Source: Porpolomopsis calyptriformis (Eukaryota > Basidiomycota > Agaricomycetes > Agaricales > Hygrophoraceae). From it: a stretch of 64,000 nt of DNA. The position numbers and the translations under genes are program-made. The notes below the pieces were generated by a model. The model was not told the DNA's origin and searched no databases. It was given only the letters and a program-made list of their open reading frames with translations. The first letter of the stretch is position 1, and each line of letters starts with the position of its first letter. Shown piece after piece: positions 24,140-35,099 of this stretch. The DNA lies in contig OX621175.1 of NCBI GenBank assembly GCA_951640195.1, positions 620,001 through 684,000 on the forward strand, in the 5' to 3' direction.

Positions 24140-27100
24140 CTATAGGTTACGAAAATAGATGTCCGTATATCGAAAGTCAAGGACAACGAAACGATTGTCA
24201 CTTGTGACGAATACTACACGATTTGTGTTTGAAGCAAGGAGGACCGGTCTATAAGAGGCCGGAACCCAGCAAATGCGTCGATTCCAAGTAATCGAATGGA
24301 CCCAGCCGTCTTCCGCAATATAACCAAACACCGGACAAGGTTTCGAGTCATCGGAAAACGAGGTCTGGAATAAATCATAAGATCGCGCGACCGATTCAAC
24401 CGAGCTGAAATGTGTTGTGAGGGTCTTCAGATGTGCACCGCTGAGTGTATCCCATACCCGAATAATATTGTCGTCAGATCCAGACACGATACGCGTGCCA
24501 TCGTGGGAGAATGCGACCGATTCTACACAGCTGGAATGTCCCTTGAGAGTATTCAGATCCGCGCCACTGGCTGCATCCCACAGACGAACAGTCTTGTCTT
24601 TGGATCCAGACACGATACACGTGCCATCGGGGGAGAATGCGACCGATTGTACCCAATTGGAATGTCCCTCGAGGGTGTTCAGATGCGCCCCGCTGGTTGC
24701 GTCCCACAGGCGAACAGTCATGTCAAAGGATCCAGACACGATACGCGTGCCATCTGAGGAGAATGCGACCGAATGTACCCAACCGGAATGTCCCTCGAGG
24801 GTGTTCAGATGCACACCGCTGGCTGCGTCCCACAGACGAACAGTCTTGTCAAAGGATCCAGACGCGATACGCGTGCCATCGGGGGAGAATACGACCGATT
24901 GTACCCAATTGGAATGTCCCTCAAGGATGTGCAGATGTGCACCGCCGACTGCGTCCCATAAGCGAACAGTCTTGTCAGAGGATCCAGACACGATACGCGT
25001 GCCATCGGGGGAGAATGCGACGGATTTTACCGAGCTGGAATGTCCTTCGAGGGTGATCAGATGCGCACCGCTGGCTGCGTCCCACAGACGAACATTCTTG
25101 TCAGAGGATCCAGACACGATACGCGCGCCATCGCGGGAGAAGGCAACCGATTGTAGCAACTCGGAATGTCCCTCGAGGGTGTTCAGATGCGCACCGCTGG
25201 CTGCGTCCCACAGACGAACAGTCTTGTCATTGGATCCAGACACGATACGCGTGCCATCGGGGGAGAATGCGACCGATTTTACCGAGTCGAAATGTCCCTC
25301 GAGAGTATTCAGATGTGTACCACTCACTGCATCCCACAGACGAACAGTCTTGTCGTTCGATCCAGACACGATACACGTACCATCTGGGGAGAATGCGGCC
25401 GATTTTACCAACTCGGAATGTCCCTTGAGGGTGTTCAGATGTGCACCACCCACTGCGTCCCATAGACGAACAGTCTTGTCAAAGGATCCAGACACGATAC
25501 GCGTGTCATCTGGGGAGAATGCGGCTGATTTTACCAACTCGGAATGTCCCTCGAGGGTGTTCAGATGCACACCGCTGACCGCGTCCCACAGACGAACAGT
25601 ACTGTCGGTGGATCCAGACACGATACGCGTGCCATCGCGGGAGAATGCGACCGACGCAACTTCACCGGAATGTCCCTCGAGAGTATTCAGATGCGCTCCG
25701 CTGACTGCATCCCACAGACGAACAGTCTTGTCGTCGGATCCAGACACAATACGCGTGCCATCGGGGGAGAATGCGACCGAATTTACCGAGTCGAAATGTC
25801 CCTCGAGAGTATTCAGATGTGCACCACTCACTGCATCCCACAGACGAAAAGTCTTGTCAAAGGATCCAGACACAATACGCATGCCATCTGGGGAGAACGC
25901 AACCGACGCAACCACACCAGAATGTCCTTCCATCGTCCGTAGGCATGAATTCCACCTCTTCTCCAATCCACAGTATATTTTCACAGGAACATCCAGCTCT
26001 CTTGCATATATCTTTTTCACCGAGCTTTCGTGAGGAGTGAACAGTAATGCAGAAAGGTATATTTGAAGTGAGCAACTGCTGATGATCCAGAAAAATTCCC
26101 GGGTAAACCGTTCGCAATCATGAAGTAAATCCTTGGCATCAATCATGGCTTTGTCTGCTTTCTTTGGAATAAGATGAGCATGGTCCATTCGAGTGAGAGA
26201 AGACAACATACAGCAATCGCCTTTTGTGCCGCATCTAATCCAAGCAGGCCATTTCGAAGATCTCCCATCAAACTGAGTGCCTCAAGCCAGTAGAGTAGAT
26301 ATTTCAGGCAAAACTCGTTCACAAGGTCGACAAGAATGTCAGAGAACGTCGAATTTTCTAGGTGCCAATACCAATGACGACATGCATACTGAAGTTCAGG
26401 TCGGATGCAAGTCATGACACGCATCGGCAGGTTGTCTACCTCGGTATTGAGTAACGACGGATTTCTTATTCCACACATATCTCGTTTCAGCTGTTTCATG
26501 GCAGATAGACAAGCACACGAAAGTAATGTGTGCTGCGTCTGAGGGTCAACAACATATTTCGGATTTAGACATCGAGTTGGATTGGTTATAAAGTCGAAAA
26601 ATGATGGATGAAGGGTTCGAATCACTTGCGTGTCATCATCGGGAACCATGATAACCGAATGAAGACGTTGAAGTGTCACTCCCACTGTACGTGATGGCAT
26701 GCCTAGTAATCGTTCAAGAGCAGGTGGCGAAAGAGGATCCCGGAGGAGAATGATCGTGCCCAGAATCATCTTCAGTCGACCAGAAAGATGAGCGGATATG
26801 TTAGGAAATGCATGGTTCAACACTTGGGAGTATAACCGATCAAGGCTATAATGCGGAGACGTGTCTTCCGTTGACGTGGGAGAACCGCATAGAAGACGCA
26901 TAAGTTGGTGTTTCGGGTCAGAATAGTTTGGATCTTCAATGAATCTGATGGAAGTTGACGCGAAGATGAATAGGCCAAAAGACATCTGCGTCAGGGTATG
27001 GATATCTGCTGCGGGGGGCCATTCATGGTCAAGATGATAGAAGGCTCTCGTGAAAACGAGTTTCGTCCGAATGTAGTGTTGGATATCGGCTTGTACGACT

Positions 27101-27956
27101 CCTAATTCCACTTCATGCAAAACGCATCGCCGAGTGACGGGGTTCAAATCAGGGGATTTAAAAACGACGGTAATGTGACTTTCCGGTCGGCTTGTCACCA
27201 AGAACTTCAACGGGAACAGTCCATCGACGTGACGAGAAAGTGATGATAAAATGATAGATGTCGTCCCAGCCTCTTTGCACTCATCAAGTGCATCCAATAC
27301 AACAACACACGGAGGAAACAAGTTTCGGAGGGAGCGAATAGGTTTGATGATAAGCTCTTCAAGTTGATATGAAGGAGTCGTATAGCCAATGTCGCGATTC
27401 GCTTTCATGGCACGAGTAACCTCTGCTCGAAACAAAGGATTGAACATCCCGAGCTGGTAGGCGATCGTCGTAAAGATCAGATTCGGATTGCTGCAACCCG
27501 CATCATCTCGAGAGCAGAAGAAGCTCGCGCCAAGCACACCGTACGCTTTACACACCTCCGCAACGGTGTAAGCAATCGTCGTTTTCCCAGTCCCGGCCGA
27601 TCCGTTGATCCAAAATATACAAGCATCTGCGACAGTATTGCCATCTCTATCCAGAACCGGCTCACGACCAGGTTGTGAATTGCTACTACCAATCCAGCGG
27701 AAAATCTGGTCAAGAATGTCCGTTCTTGTACCCTCTAGGCATCGCGCTCGATCTTTGCAGTTGAAAGGAGAAAATAGGGCATGTGGTGGGTGTTCGTCTG
27801 GAATACCTTGGTCAGTTATATCGCTTTTTGAGAACGCAGTGACAGAAGAAAACCTCGTCACTAGGGCCCCAACTCACCTTGCGGATAGACAAGATAGGTA
27901 TTTTGGTCACGCCCAGCAACGCTGAACGTACTGTCGTGGATCTGGACGCTGGACAT
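24140..27956 (-). CDS. NACHT-WD40 (NLR-like STAND) protein, left copy, 1231 residues
   Basis: Signal-transduction ATPase of the type that mediates non-self recognition in fungi (HET-E/HET-D relatives). Exons 27956-27878, 27806-26212, 26161-24140; GT-AG, phases consistent. The short N-terminus (MSSVQIHDSTFSVAGRDQNT) has no obvious death-effector domain. The NACHT domain starts near residue 85: Walker A NGSAGTGKTTIAYTVAE, Walker B VVVLDALDECKEAG, sensor LVTSRPESH. A helical linker follows, then at least twelve WD40 repeats from about 25.94 to 24.42 kb, each close to EGHSxxVxSVAFSPDGTRIV and DKTVRLWDA, then a degenerate final blade. Repeats are very similar to one another and vary mainly just after GHS. 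Its inverted partner is at 56199-60003. In-frame Met codons upstream of 27956 are possible starts but less likely. Confidence 0.93.
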
Positions 27957-28249
27957 GATGGAAGTGAAGATAATCGATGGTTGGCACAGCCTTGAGGGGC
28001 TCGTCGGAGTTTGAGTCGACGATTGCAGGTACTTGTCTGCTCCCATCCTCCTGGATAACCGGCTTAATAATGGATCAAGCAAGTAGCCCTTGTGCCAGGT
28101 GCGCGCCCACTGATTTGTAGTATATGCTATCTAGAGTACAACGCCGACATTATTGAAAACCTAGAACGCCGTATAAAGCAACACAGGTAACATCATGGAT
28201 GAGAATGAGGATGATGTTCTGACCAGATTCAGCGAGACTTAGAGCATGG
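27957..28249. other. Upstream region of the left NACHT-WD40 gene
   Basis: 293 bp. The bases just before the start codon match the region before the right-hand copy (CCTCAAGGCTGTGCCA versus CTTCAAAGGCTGTGCCA), showing that the duplication included promoter sequence. Nothing else identified. Confidence 0.5.
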
Positions 28250-29270
28250 GATGGCGTTCTCAACTTGTATGCCTGCTCGTTTCTGCGCTCGGGTGGTGCT
28301 AATGCAGCAAGCGGGGTCGTCAACTCCTCATGACGGGACAAACGAAGCAAAAAGACAATGCTAGCGCCGGAGACTTCAAGTTCTTGCACACGTGTAGGGT
28401 TGACCATGACCCATCGGGGTCTGGATCCGGGAGGGCCGCCCGTGATCTACTATTACAATCTGGCTAGTGCGCCAAAACACGAGAATGCTGGGGCGACGAA
28501 GACGGGTCGTGTCCCCCGCGACCACCGCCGGTAAAAAAGCGCAGGACTGACTTAAGATGATCTTCATTTCTTCCTGGGGCCCGGATGTTGGGAAAGGAGC
28601 GTGTGGTTGGCGCAGAGTCAGAGTTATTGTATCCGGGAACGTTCCGCAAGAAAAAGTAAGGGTATACCTAGGGAAAGTGGCAATCGAAAGGAAAGTTTAG
28701 AGAGGACTTGGGAATTTTGCGGACGGTAAATGCACAGGGCGGCATTATTTGGCAGAGCGGGAACTTTAAGCAATGTGTTGATGAGCCTGCAGGGCCAGTC
28801 AGAGAAAGGTGAGAATCAACGGGGATTGAAGCATAAGTTTGAATGGGTGAGCGCGCCGAGTCGGAGTCAGTTGGTGCAGGGCCAGCTAGTTTAGAGAATG
28901 TAGGAGCCACAGGCAAAGGAAAGGCACGAAGCGTGGAGGTTGTTCGGCTCGATTTTGTGTTGCCATTACATGAGCGGAGTGATCGCGGTGACGGGCGTTG
29001 AGCAGGGAAGGCTTTTTAGGATCCAGCGTGCGGAGGGACTGCTTCAGAGCAGCCTTTGGGGTTGCCTCTGCGGTTGTTTCTTGAGGGCTATGTTAGTATT
29101 TGGCCTGTCTACCGAGGATATGATTACTGGATAGAAATTCGTTCGTCCTTTGAGTAGAAGAGCATTGATTTTTGTGACACTCCAAGGGGTAGGAGGAGAG
29201 CATCGTCTGATAGTGGAATGTTAGAGTCAAATCGTCGCAAGTTGAAAACCCGTGATAGGTGGAGCGGGAG
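28250..29270 (-). pseudogene. Broken copy 2 of the unknown-protein gene
   Basis: Collinear with 18.19-19.65 kb but shortened by several deletions. Recognisable pieces include PLAALAPPERRNEQA (28.3 kb), SGASIVFLLRLSRHEELTTP, GRGGHDPSSSPQHSRVLAH (28.5 kb), TTRSFPNIRAPGRNEDHL, LPVAPTFSKLAGPAPTDSDS (28.87 kb). Stops and frameshifts separate them. Sits downstream of pheromone gene 2, as copy 1 does. Confidence 0.82.
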
Positions 29271-29569
29271 TAAGTTGACCCCCGCTGATTCTCAGGCCGT
29301 ACACAAAATACACGCGTGCCAACATTGGAATTAAAATGTGGAAAGAAATGAATACAACAATGTTGGAGCGAGTGAGAACGAAGCGAATAAAATACTAAAA
29401 TGCTCTCTACACAAAAGGTGGTAAAGTTGCATAATCGAATCCGTGCGGTCGTGGTGGAGATGGGATGGTGGATGTGTATCAATGCTAGTCCTGGAGAAGC
29501 GATTGTGAGAAGAGTCCGAGGGACCGAGTTGACCCGATCTACTCACATTTATGGGTTGGGTTGGGGTAT

Positions 29570-29689
29570 TTAAGCAATAATGCAGTAGCCTTTTCCGCCG
29601 CCGCCTCCGGTCTCTTGGTCAAACGGTACGGAAATGATGTCGTCCTCAGGGGTGGAGGTGGTGAAAAAGAAGGTGAAGAAGGAATCCAT
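29570..29689 (-). CDS. CaaX pheromone precursor, copy 2 (39 residues, ends CIIA)
   Basis: Same length and layout as copy 1: MDSFFTFFFTTSTPEDD start, IISVPFDQETGGGGG middle, KGYCIIA end. CIIA is also a valid CaaX box. Compared with copy 3, ten of 120 nucleotides differ and eight of these change the protein, with most changes in the C-terminal third that would form the mature peptide. Single exon; TATA box 91-99 bp upstream. Confidence 0.86.
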   Translation of the reverse strand: MDSFFTFFFTTSTPEDDIISVPFDQETGGGGGKGYCIIA

Positions 29690-29779
29690 TTGTAGCTCGA
29701 GAGGATGGGTTCTGAGTGAAGAGCGAGTGGGATGTGTGGTGTGGTTAGCTGTGTGCGCTGCTGGAAGGCGGATGGTAAC

Positions 29780-29788
29780 CCTTTTATA
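29780..29788 (-). promoter_or_regulatory. TATA box of pheromone gene 2
   Basis: TATAAAAGG on the minus strand, in the context GACGTATAAAAGG, at the same spacing as in copies 1 and 3. Confidence 0.75.
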
Positions 29789-30492
29789 CGTCAAAGACAA
29801 CGGAGGATGGGGATACATACCTAATTGTGTTCAGGCTGAAGGATCAACAAAACTTGTTAACGGCCACCGAGCATGGGATAAAAAACAATAAACAGGTGAT
29901 GAGCGTCCAATAATGACGAGAATAAAAAACAGGGAGAGTGTTTACCGAAGGGTAAGACGTGAAATACTAACGAGAGGCGTGTCGCATGTGTCTGGCCGAT
30001 AAGTTTAAACCATTGTCCAGAGAACCCGATTCGCTCCCTGCATAGTTCCGAGCGATATTAACCAGAGTGTTCATACCGCACCGCACTCAACCGCCTAGTT
30101 TATGCAATGATTAACAATTGAAATAAAAGATAAATAAAACGGACGGTTTATCCCATTCCCTCATCACTAATGGACTCCGGAATTCATCGGTGTCTTCATC
30201 GGCGTCCAGTTGGAACAATAACAAATTCGTCACAAGTCACGTGTGCAAACGTTACATGGCAACAAGCCAGTGTTGGAACTTAATTTCATTTCAGTGAAAC
30301 TGGCAAAGCTTTGGTGTGATTTCGCCGACACTTGTTTCGAAGCAAAACTACAGTCGTCACCCTCTTAACCCATACCCTTTGGTCACAGCCCTAGACTATG
30401 GGTTATCAGAGAGTATGGCTTTCAAGGGTGTTGCTAAAAATAGATCCCAAAATCCAATTAAAATTTTTGTACTGTATTTTGAGCATCCTCGA
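29789..30492. other. Upstream flank of pheromone gene 2 and unexplained sequence
   Basis: To about 30255 this is the duplicated pheromone upstream flank with CACGTG at 30238-30243. From there to 30492 I see no gene; it would be the 3' untranslated part of the transposase-like fragment that follows. Confidence 0.45.
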
Positions 30493-30756
30493 CTATTTAC
30501 AACTAAAGTAGTCAGTGAGATGAGTAGGAGCCATAGAATGAGACTCCTCCAAATGCATTTGATGCCCAAAAGAGGCTAAAATTACCTCTAGCTTCTGTGC
30601 AAAGGGATCATTCATGCTGTCAATGTACCTGTTAATCACTGATGCTGCCTCCAGTACTTCACAACATATAGGGCAAGCTTCAATGAATGCATCATCGTCA
30701 ATATCATCATCCCCACCATTGATTGGCCCCTCTTTTTGTGCCTGTTGTGCATCCAA
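30493..30756 (-). pseudogene. C-terminal fragment of a transposase-like protein (pogo/DDE type suspected)
   Basis: An 87-codon frame ending EVILASFGHQMHLEESH and THLTDYFSCK. The pattern (acidic stretch, RYIDSMNDPFAQKLE, SFGH, TDYF at the end) resembles the C-termini of pogo/Tigger-like DDE proteins in mushrooms; this is recall, not a search. Its upstream part ends at the left LTR of the first retroelement (target duplication ATCCAA at 30751-30756), and does not obviously resume at 45109. Confidence 0.4.
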
Positions 30757-31123
30757 TACTGTTACAATACGTCCCTTTTTCTTTCTTTATCTTATCTTAT
30801 CACAACCTTCCTTGTCCCATCTTCTTTCCTTATTGTTTTCCCCTTGTTATCTGTGACCCGTGACTGTGACTGTCACACACGAGGGACTTCTGCCATTGGT
30901 CGGTGAAGATGTCATCTGCAGTTGCACAGCAGCTGAGTCAGCCATTCCATGGATTGTTGTTGAGTCATAGAATTCAAACTCAGAGTAGATAAGTAGCATA
31001 GTCAAAGTTTGTATTCCTTAGTTTCGACCTCAACAAAGACACCTCCCTCTAACCTTTGGTTGGAGTCTCTGCTCTTTCTATTGACTATCCCTAAGCCGAC
31101 CAGGAGACTACTGCGCCTTAATA
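30757..31123 (+). repeat. Left LTR of chromovirus 1
   Basis: 367 bp, matches 44719-45108 except for an extra ~20 bp in the right copy (near 44835-44855) and scattered substitutions, nearly all transitions. Starts TACTGTTAC where the right copy has TGATATTAT. Confidence 0.9.
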
Positions 31124-31345
31124 GAAGGTTGAAACTCCTCCTCCCCCTCTGCTTCTCTTCGCAAAAGCCTCTGGACAAGATTCGTCTGACATTGCCCATC
31201 TTTCTTAAGACCGTTGTTGTTGCCTTGGAATCCCAACTCAGGCTCCCCCTGCAAGGCCAACCTCTTTTGATTGGAAAACCACAGGTGACTCTGACATCCC
31301 CGCACAGTATCTAATTCGACCACCACCCTGGCTTCGCGCTCTCCA

Positions 31346-33189
31346 TTGCCACCCCTGCCTTACTCCCTTGCAAATCCTGAACCCCACCAGGCCTCAATGT
31401 CCAAGCTCATTAGCAACAAGCATCTAATTGCCACAGCTGCACTAGACTTGTTGCCGCTTGAGCTTAATTCCCTTACAGAACAGCTCAACCTGCTAGCTGA
31501 CGAATTCTTCGAACCCAACCTTGCCCCTTCCCCACCTTTGTCTCCTTTGTCATCCTCATCTGAGGAATCTTTTGATACCACCCTGTCCTCTCCGATTGAA
31601 GACCCATCCGACCCAGCAACACTCCTTGAAGTAGAGCTGGTCATCCAAGTTCAAGTTCACATTCACCACCCTCATCATCTCACAGAATGAGCCACTGTCC
31701 CCGTCATTTTTATCTTTTGATAACGTGAAACCCAAGACATACAAGAAGTTCATCTCATACTCAATTATTGATCATCATGTCTTGTCTGTCACAAAGGCCT
31801 TCCTATAGCACCTTGGAACCCAAAGAGGATCTCGAGTATGAAGACGCACCTGAGGATCACGAGATCCACTCACCCTTCTCATCACAATTCCTTCCGCCTC
31901 TTCTACCCTCCATCTCTTCGCTCAAATCCAGGCCCTCCACCTTCGTACCCCAAACTCCTGTCTCATTCTCCTTCCTAGGTCTTAGACCTCGACGAACCCC
32001 TCCTCCTCCAGTCAATTCACCTTTCCCGCAACCTACCCCCAAAGGAAAGCAATGGATCACTTCTGTAGGTTTTGAACCAGAACCTGAACCTTCAGACCCA
32101 CCTCCTTCTGCCCCATCTTCCCTTTCTTTGAGAAAACCAAGTCCTTCTCCTCAAAGGCCACAAGCTCCCACTTCCAATACAAACCTCGAACCAAATCCAA
32201 CCCTGCACATGTCTCCTTCTCCCTCACCCCCAAACAGCCCCCTCCTTACTCCTCTGATAGCTACTGCCATTTCCAACAAGATTAAGCTCGCCAAACCTGG
32301 GACATTCAATGGCAACCCGAAAACCTACAAGGATTGGTACCAACAAGTTATCATTTTCCTTGCTGGCTGAGGCATCACCGATGCTACTGAATGCGCCCTT
32401 GTTACCCTCTCCTACATGAAGGAAGGAACTGCTGCCATCTGGGCTCAGCAATTCATCGATGATTTTCTTGACCGAGTCGACAAAGATGGCAACATGATTC
32501 CTTTCCCTTCCTGGGCAGACTTCAAGTGTAGCCTCGATAGAGCTTTCCAAGACACCACTTCGGAGCAACGTGCATGAGAAGAAATCAAGACTATGACACA
32601 AGGATCATCCCTTATTGTGGAATACCTCATCAAGTATGAGATGAAGGCAAAACTTGCTGGCCTTGGTGGCCAGGATAAAGAAAAAATCTGGATCTTCGAG
32701 AAGAATATCCATTGCAACATTGTTTGCCAAATGTACCTCAACCCCCCTCTTCCCACAGTTTGGGCTGACTACATCGAGAAAGTCGTGGCTATTGGACAGC
32801 TCCATGAGTGATACCATCAACAGGAGCAAGCTTGTTATCCAGTTGCCCCCCCTTCATGATTTGTGCCCTGGACCTTCCCCTCTCATCCCTAGACCCAACC
32901 TGCTGAAGATCATCGTGTCCCCACTGGGATCATCCATGGCAGTCAGGGAAAACCCATGGATGTTGACAAGACACATCAGGTCCACCGATGTTTCAACTGT
33001 GGAGAAATTGGACATTTCCAATGAGATTGTCCCAAAGAGAAGGCTGCTGTGAATGTCTGCGCCCTCTTCTACAACATGACTGTGTTGGAGCTTGATGAGC
33101 TGAAGAACCTCCTTTCCACAGAGGAGCACAGCTCAGTGAACGATTCCCCCATCCCCAAAGACAAATCAGATTTTGTCGACAGTCAATGA
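31346..33189 (+). pseudogene. Gag of chromovirus 1
   Basis: Capsid-like region around KPGTFNGNPKTYKDWYQQV (32.3 kb) and a CCHC zinc knuckle RCFNCGEIGHFQ-stop-DC near 32990-33030. In-frame TGA at 32368, 32575, 32809, 32857 and 33022, each where Arg (CGA) is plausible, plus a TAG near 32893. The Pro/Ser-rich N-terminal part is in other frames near 31346 and 31768. The stop at 33187 may be the natural gag end, overlapping an ATG (ATGA) that starts the pol frame. Confidence 0.82.
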
Positions 33190-33773
33190 AGATGCATTCC
33201 CTTCATTCGACTGGTAGCTGTTTGCTTTGGCAGAACACTTTAGTATCGGACATTTCTCCTTTATCTACAGCAACGGCATGTACAATACCTAGTATATCCG
33301 AATCCAATACCCCCATTGTTTCTCCCCCTCCGAAATCTGTTCTGTCAGGTGAATATGTTGAATGCCCTGAAATCCTCATTCCCAAACCATCATCTCTTTC
33401 TGTTGATTCAATTGACGTCAACTCTCTTTCAACACCTTTAGACATCATTAATGCTATTAAGGGCAACGCTAATTCAGCAATCCCCATTCTTCAACACTAG
33501 TCACACCTAGCACGTTCATGTGAGATGGTACAGTCCACCATCGACAAAATTGCTGCCCTCACCCCGGAGAATGCCATTCAAGCCTTGAATGAACTCAAAC
33601 AACCTCATGTCTTTGTTCGTGGCTCAAAAGGAAACCAACTCGTCCTCAAAGCTCATCTTGTTACTTTGGATAATTGTGCAGAGCATACTGCCACCACCCT
33701 TGTCAATAGTGGGTGTGAAGGCTCCTGTATCAATGTTAAGTACGTCCAAGATTATGATCTCCATATGACCTCC

Positions 33774-34163
33774 TGTTATAAACTGGATATTGTTGAGATA
33801 GTTTTACTTCAGAGTGCTCTGTCCCAAGATGTTGATAAGATCTCAAGTCCTAGTTATTGGGTTGTCTAACGAGGAATCAGACTTAAAGTCTGAGTACGAC
33901 TAACTAGGAGTTTATATACTGACTACACTACTGCGGATGAGTCAGTGTAAACATGAGGAATACATGCAATGAGTAGAGATAAGCATGATAGAAGACTCGG
34001 AGCATGTGAAAAGATGAAACATGATCGTCAGAAATGAAATGTGTCTTATCTAGGATATATGAAAAGATACGAGACTGTGGGGAATCCCAAGCAAAGATAA
34101 GACCTATCCGACTAAGCAGTAATGACTAACATAGAGAGGAAATGAAAATTTATGTCCATGACA
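33774..34163 (-). repeat. LTR of chromovirus 2 (low-coordinate copy, 3' end of the element)
   Basis: 390 bp. By eye 20 substitutions against 40526-40915 and no indels; all 20 are transitions and about 15 fall in CpG of one copy or of the inferred ancestor. Confidence 0.93.
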
Positions 34164-35099
34164 TACACCTCGTTTTTTGGGAAATTCGACCCAAATTTCA
34201 AACTTGGGCGGTGTCAGTCGTTTCATCCTCTGAGGCCTGAGTTGGGATTTCCTCAGTGGCGGAGGCCTCGATGGCCACTGAGAGGGAAGCGGTGGGGGTG
34301 GTTTCCAAAGCCACTTCAATGGGGGAAGGGGCTCAGACTGTTGCAACGTCGTCCTCATCTGGGTATTCCAAGTCGAGGTCGATCGGGTACTCGACTAACG
34401 CACCGTATTCAATTAGAGTCTCTGTCGTTGCGAGATCTCGTTGGGCCCAAAGAAAATCTTCTCAGGAGAGTCATTCAGCTCAACAACTCTCTTCCACGAG
34501 CTTGACGATGATAGTGTGAGTGGTGACATCGTAACAGTTGACCCACGTATACTTCTTTTCCCATTGAAGTTCCCAAACTTTCAACTCACTCTGATCCCAA
34601 CGATTCTTCCAAAATAAGGCACTCCTTTCTGACACTTTGAGCTCAGCTTTCAAGACGTCACATTCCTGACAAAGTTCTTGGTTCCATTTGCTAACGCTAT
34701 TGCTGTGAACTGTAAGGCGTGAGATGGTGACAGTGGGGTCTTCAGGAGGAGGTGTTTGTGTAGGATATTCTTTGAAGAAGTCTTCCATGCGTGCACAAGC
34801 TTGTCAATGTAACTGTCAAGTGGAGGAGGTAGAGGTGGAGGGACCGGGAGTAGGGGAATGGATAGCGGATGAAGGAATTCGTCCAGCATGTTGGATGGCA
34901 ACTTGAGGAGAGGGAGATCAAGTGGCAGGCATTGTGAATGATGGTTTTGCGACGTTGGTATTGGGTAAGTTCATCGAAAGTGGGGAAAGACTGGATGGAA
35001 TCATATCAATGATTCTGAGTTTATAAGCACCAACTTAATCTAAAAATAGGATTCAAAAAATGGACAGCCGGAATGATGACAAACGAGTTAAGTTGCCGT
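34164..35099 (-). other. 3' region of chromovirus 2, after the chromodomain
   Basis: About 0.9 kb between the chromodomain and the LTR. Two overlapping minus-strand frames (34650-34901 and 34480-34788) hold a Pro-rich piece (PLLPVPPPLPPP) and a charged helical piece. They may be a decayed accessory reading frame; function unknown. Confidence 0.4.

Larger units (their letters stand above)
28915..30255. repeat. Segmental duplication, unit A (partner 51854-53165)
   Basis: About 1.3 kb roughly 95% identical by eye to 51854-53165, including the end of the broken unknown-protein gene, the pheromone gene and its upstream flank. The retrotransposon block lies between the two units. The homologous region at copy 1 (about 19.2-20.8 kb) is clearly more diverged, so units A and B split more recently. 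Confidence 0.88.

Noticed and set aside
24417..26033. 538-codon plus-strand open frame opposite the WD40 repeats of the left NLR gene
   Set aside because: It is a repetitive antisense shadow created by the codon pattern of the WD40 array; the same happens at 58290-59723 opposite the right gene. The sense frames have clear domains, splice sites and homologous partners.
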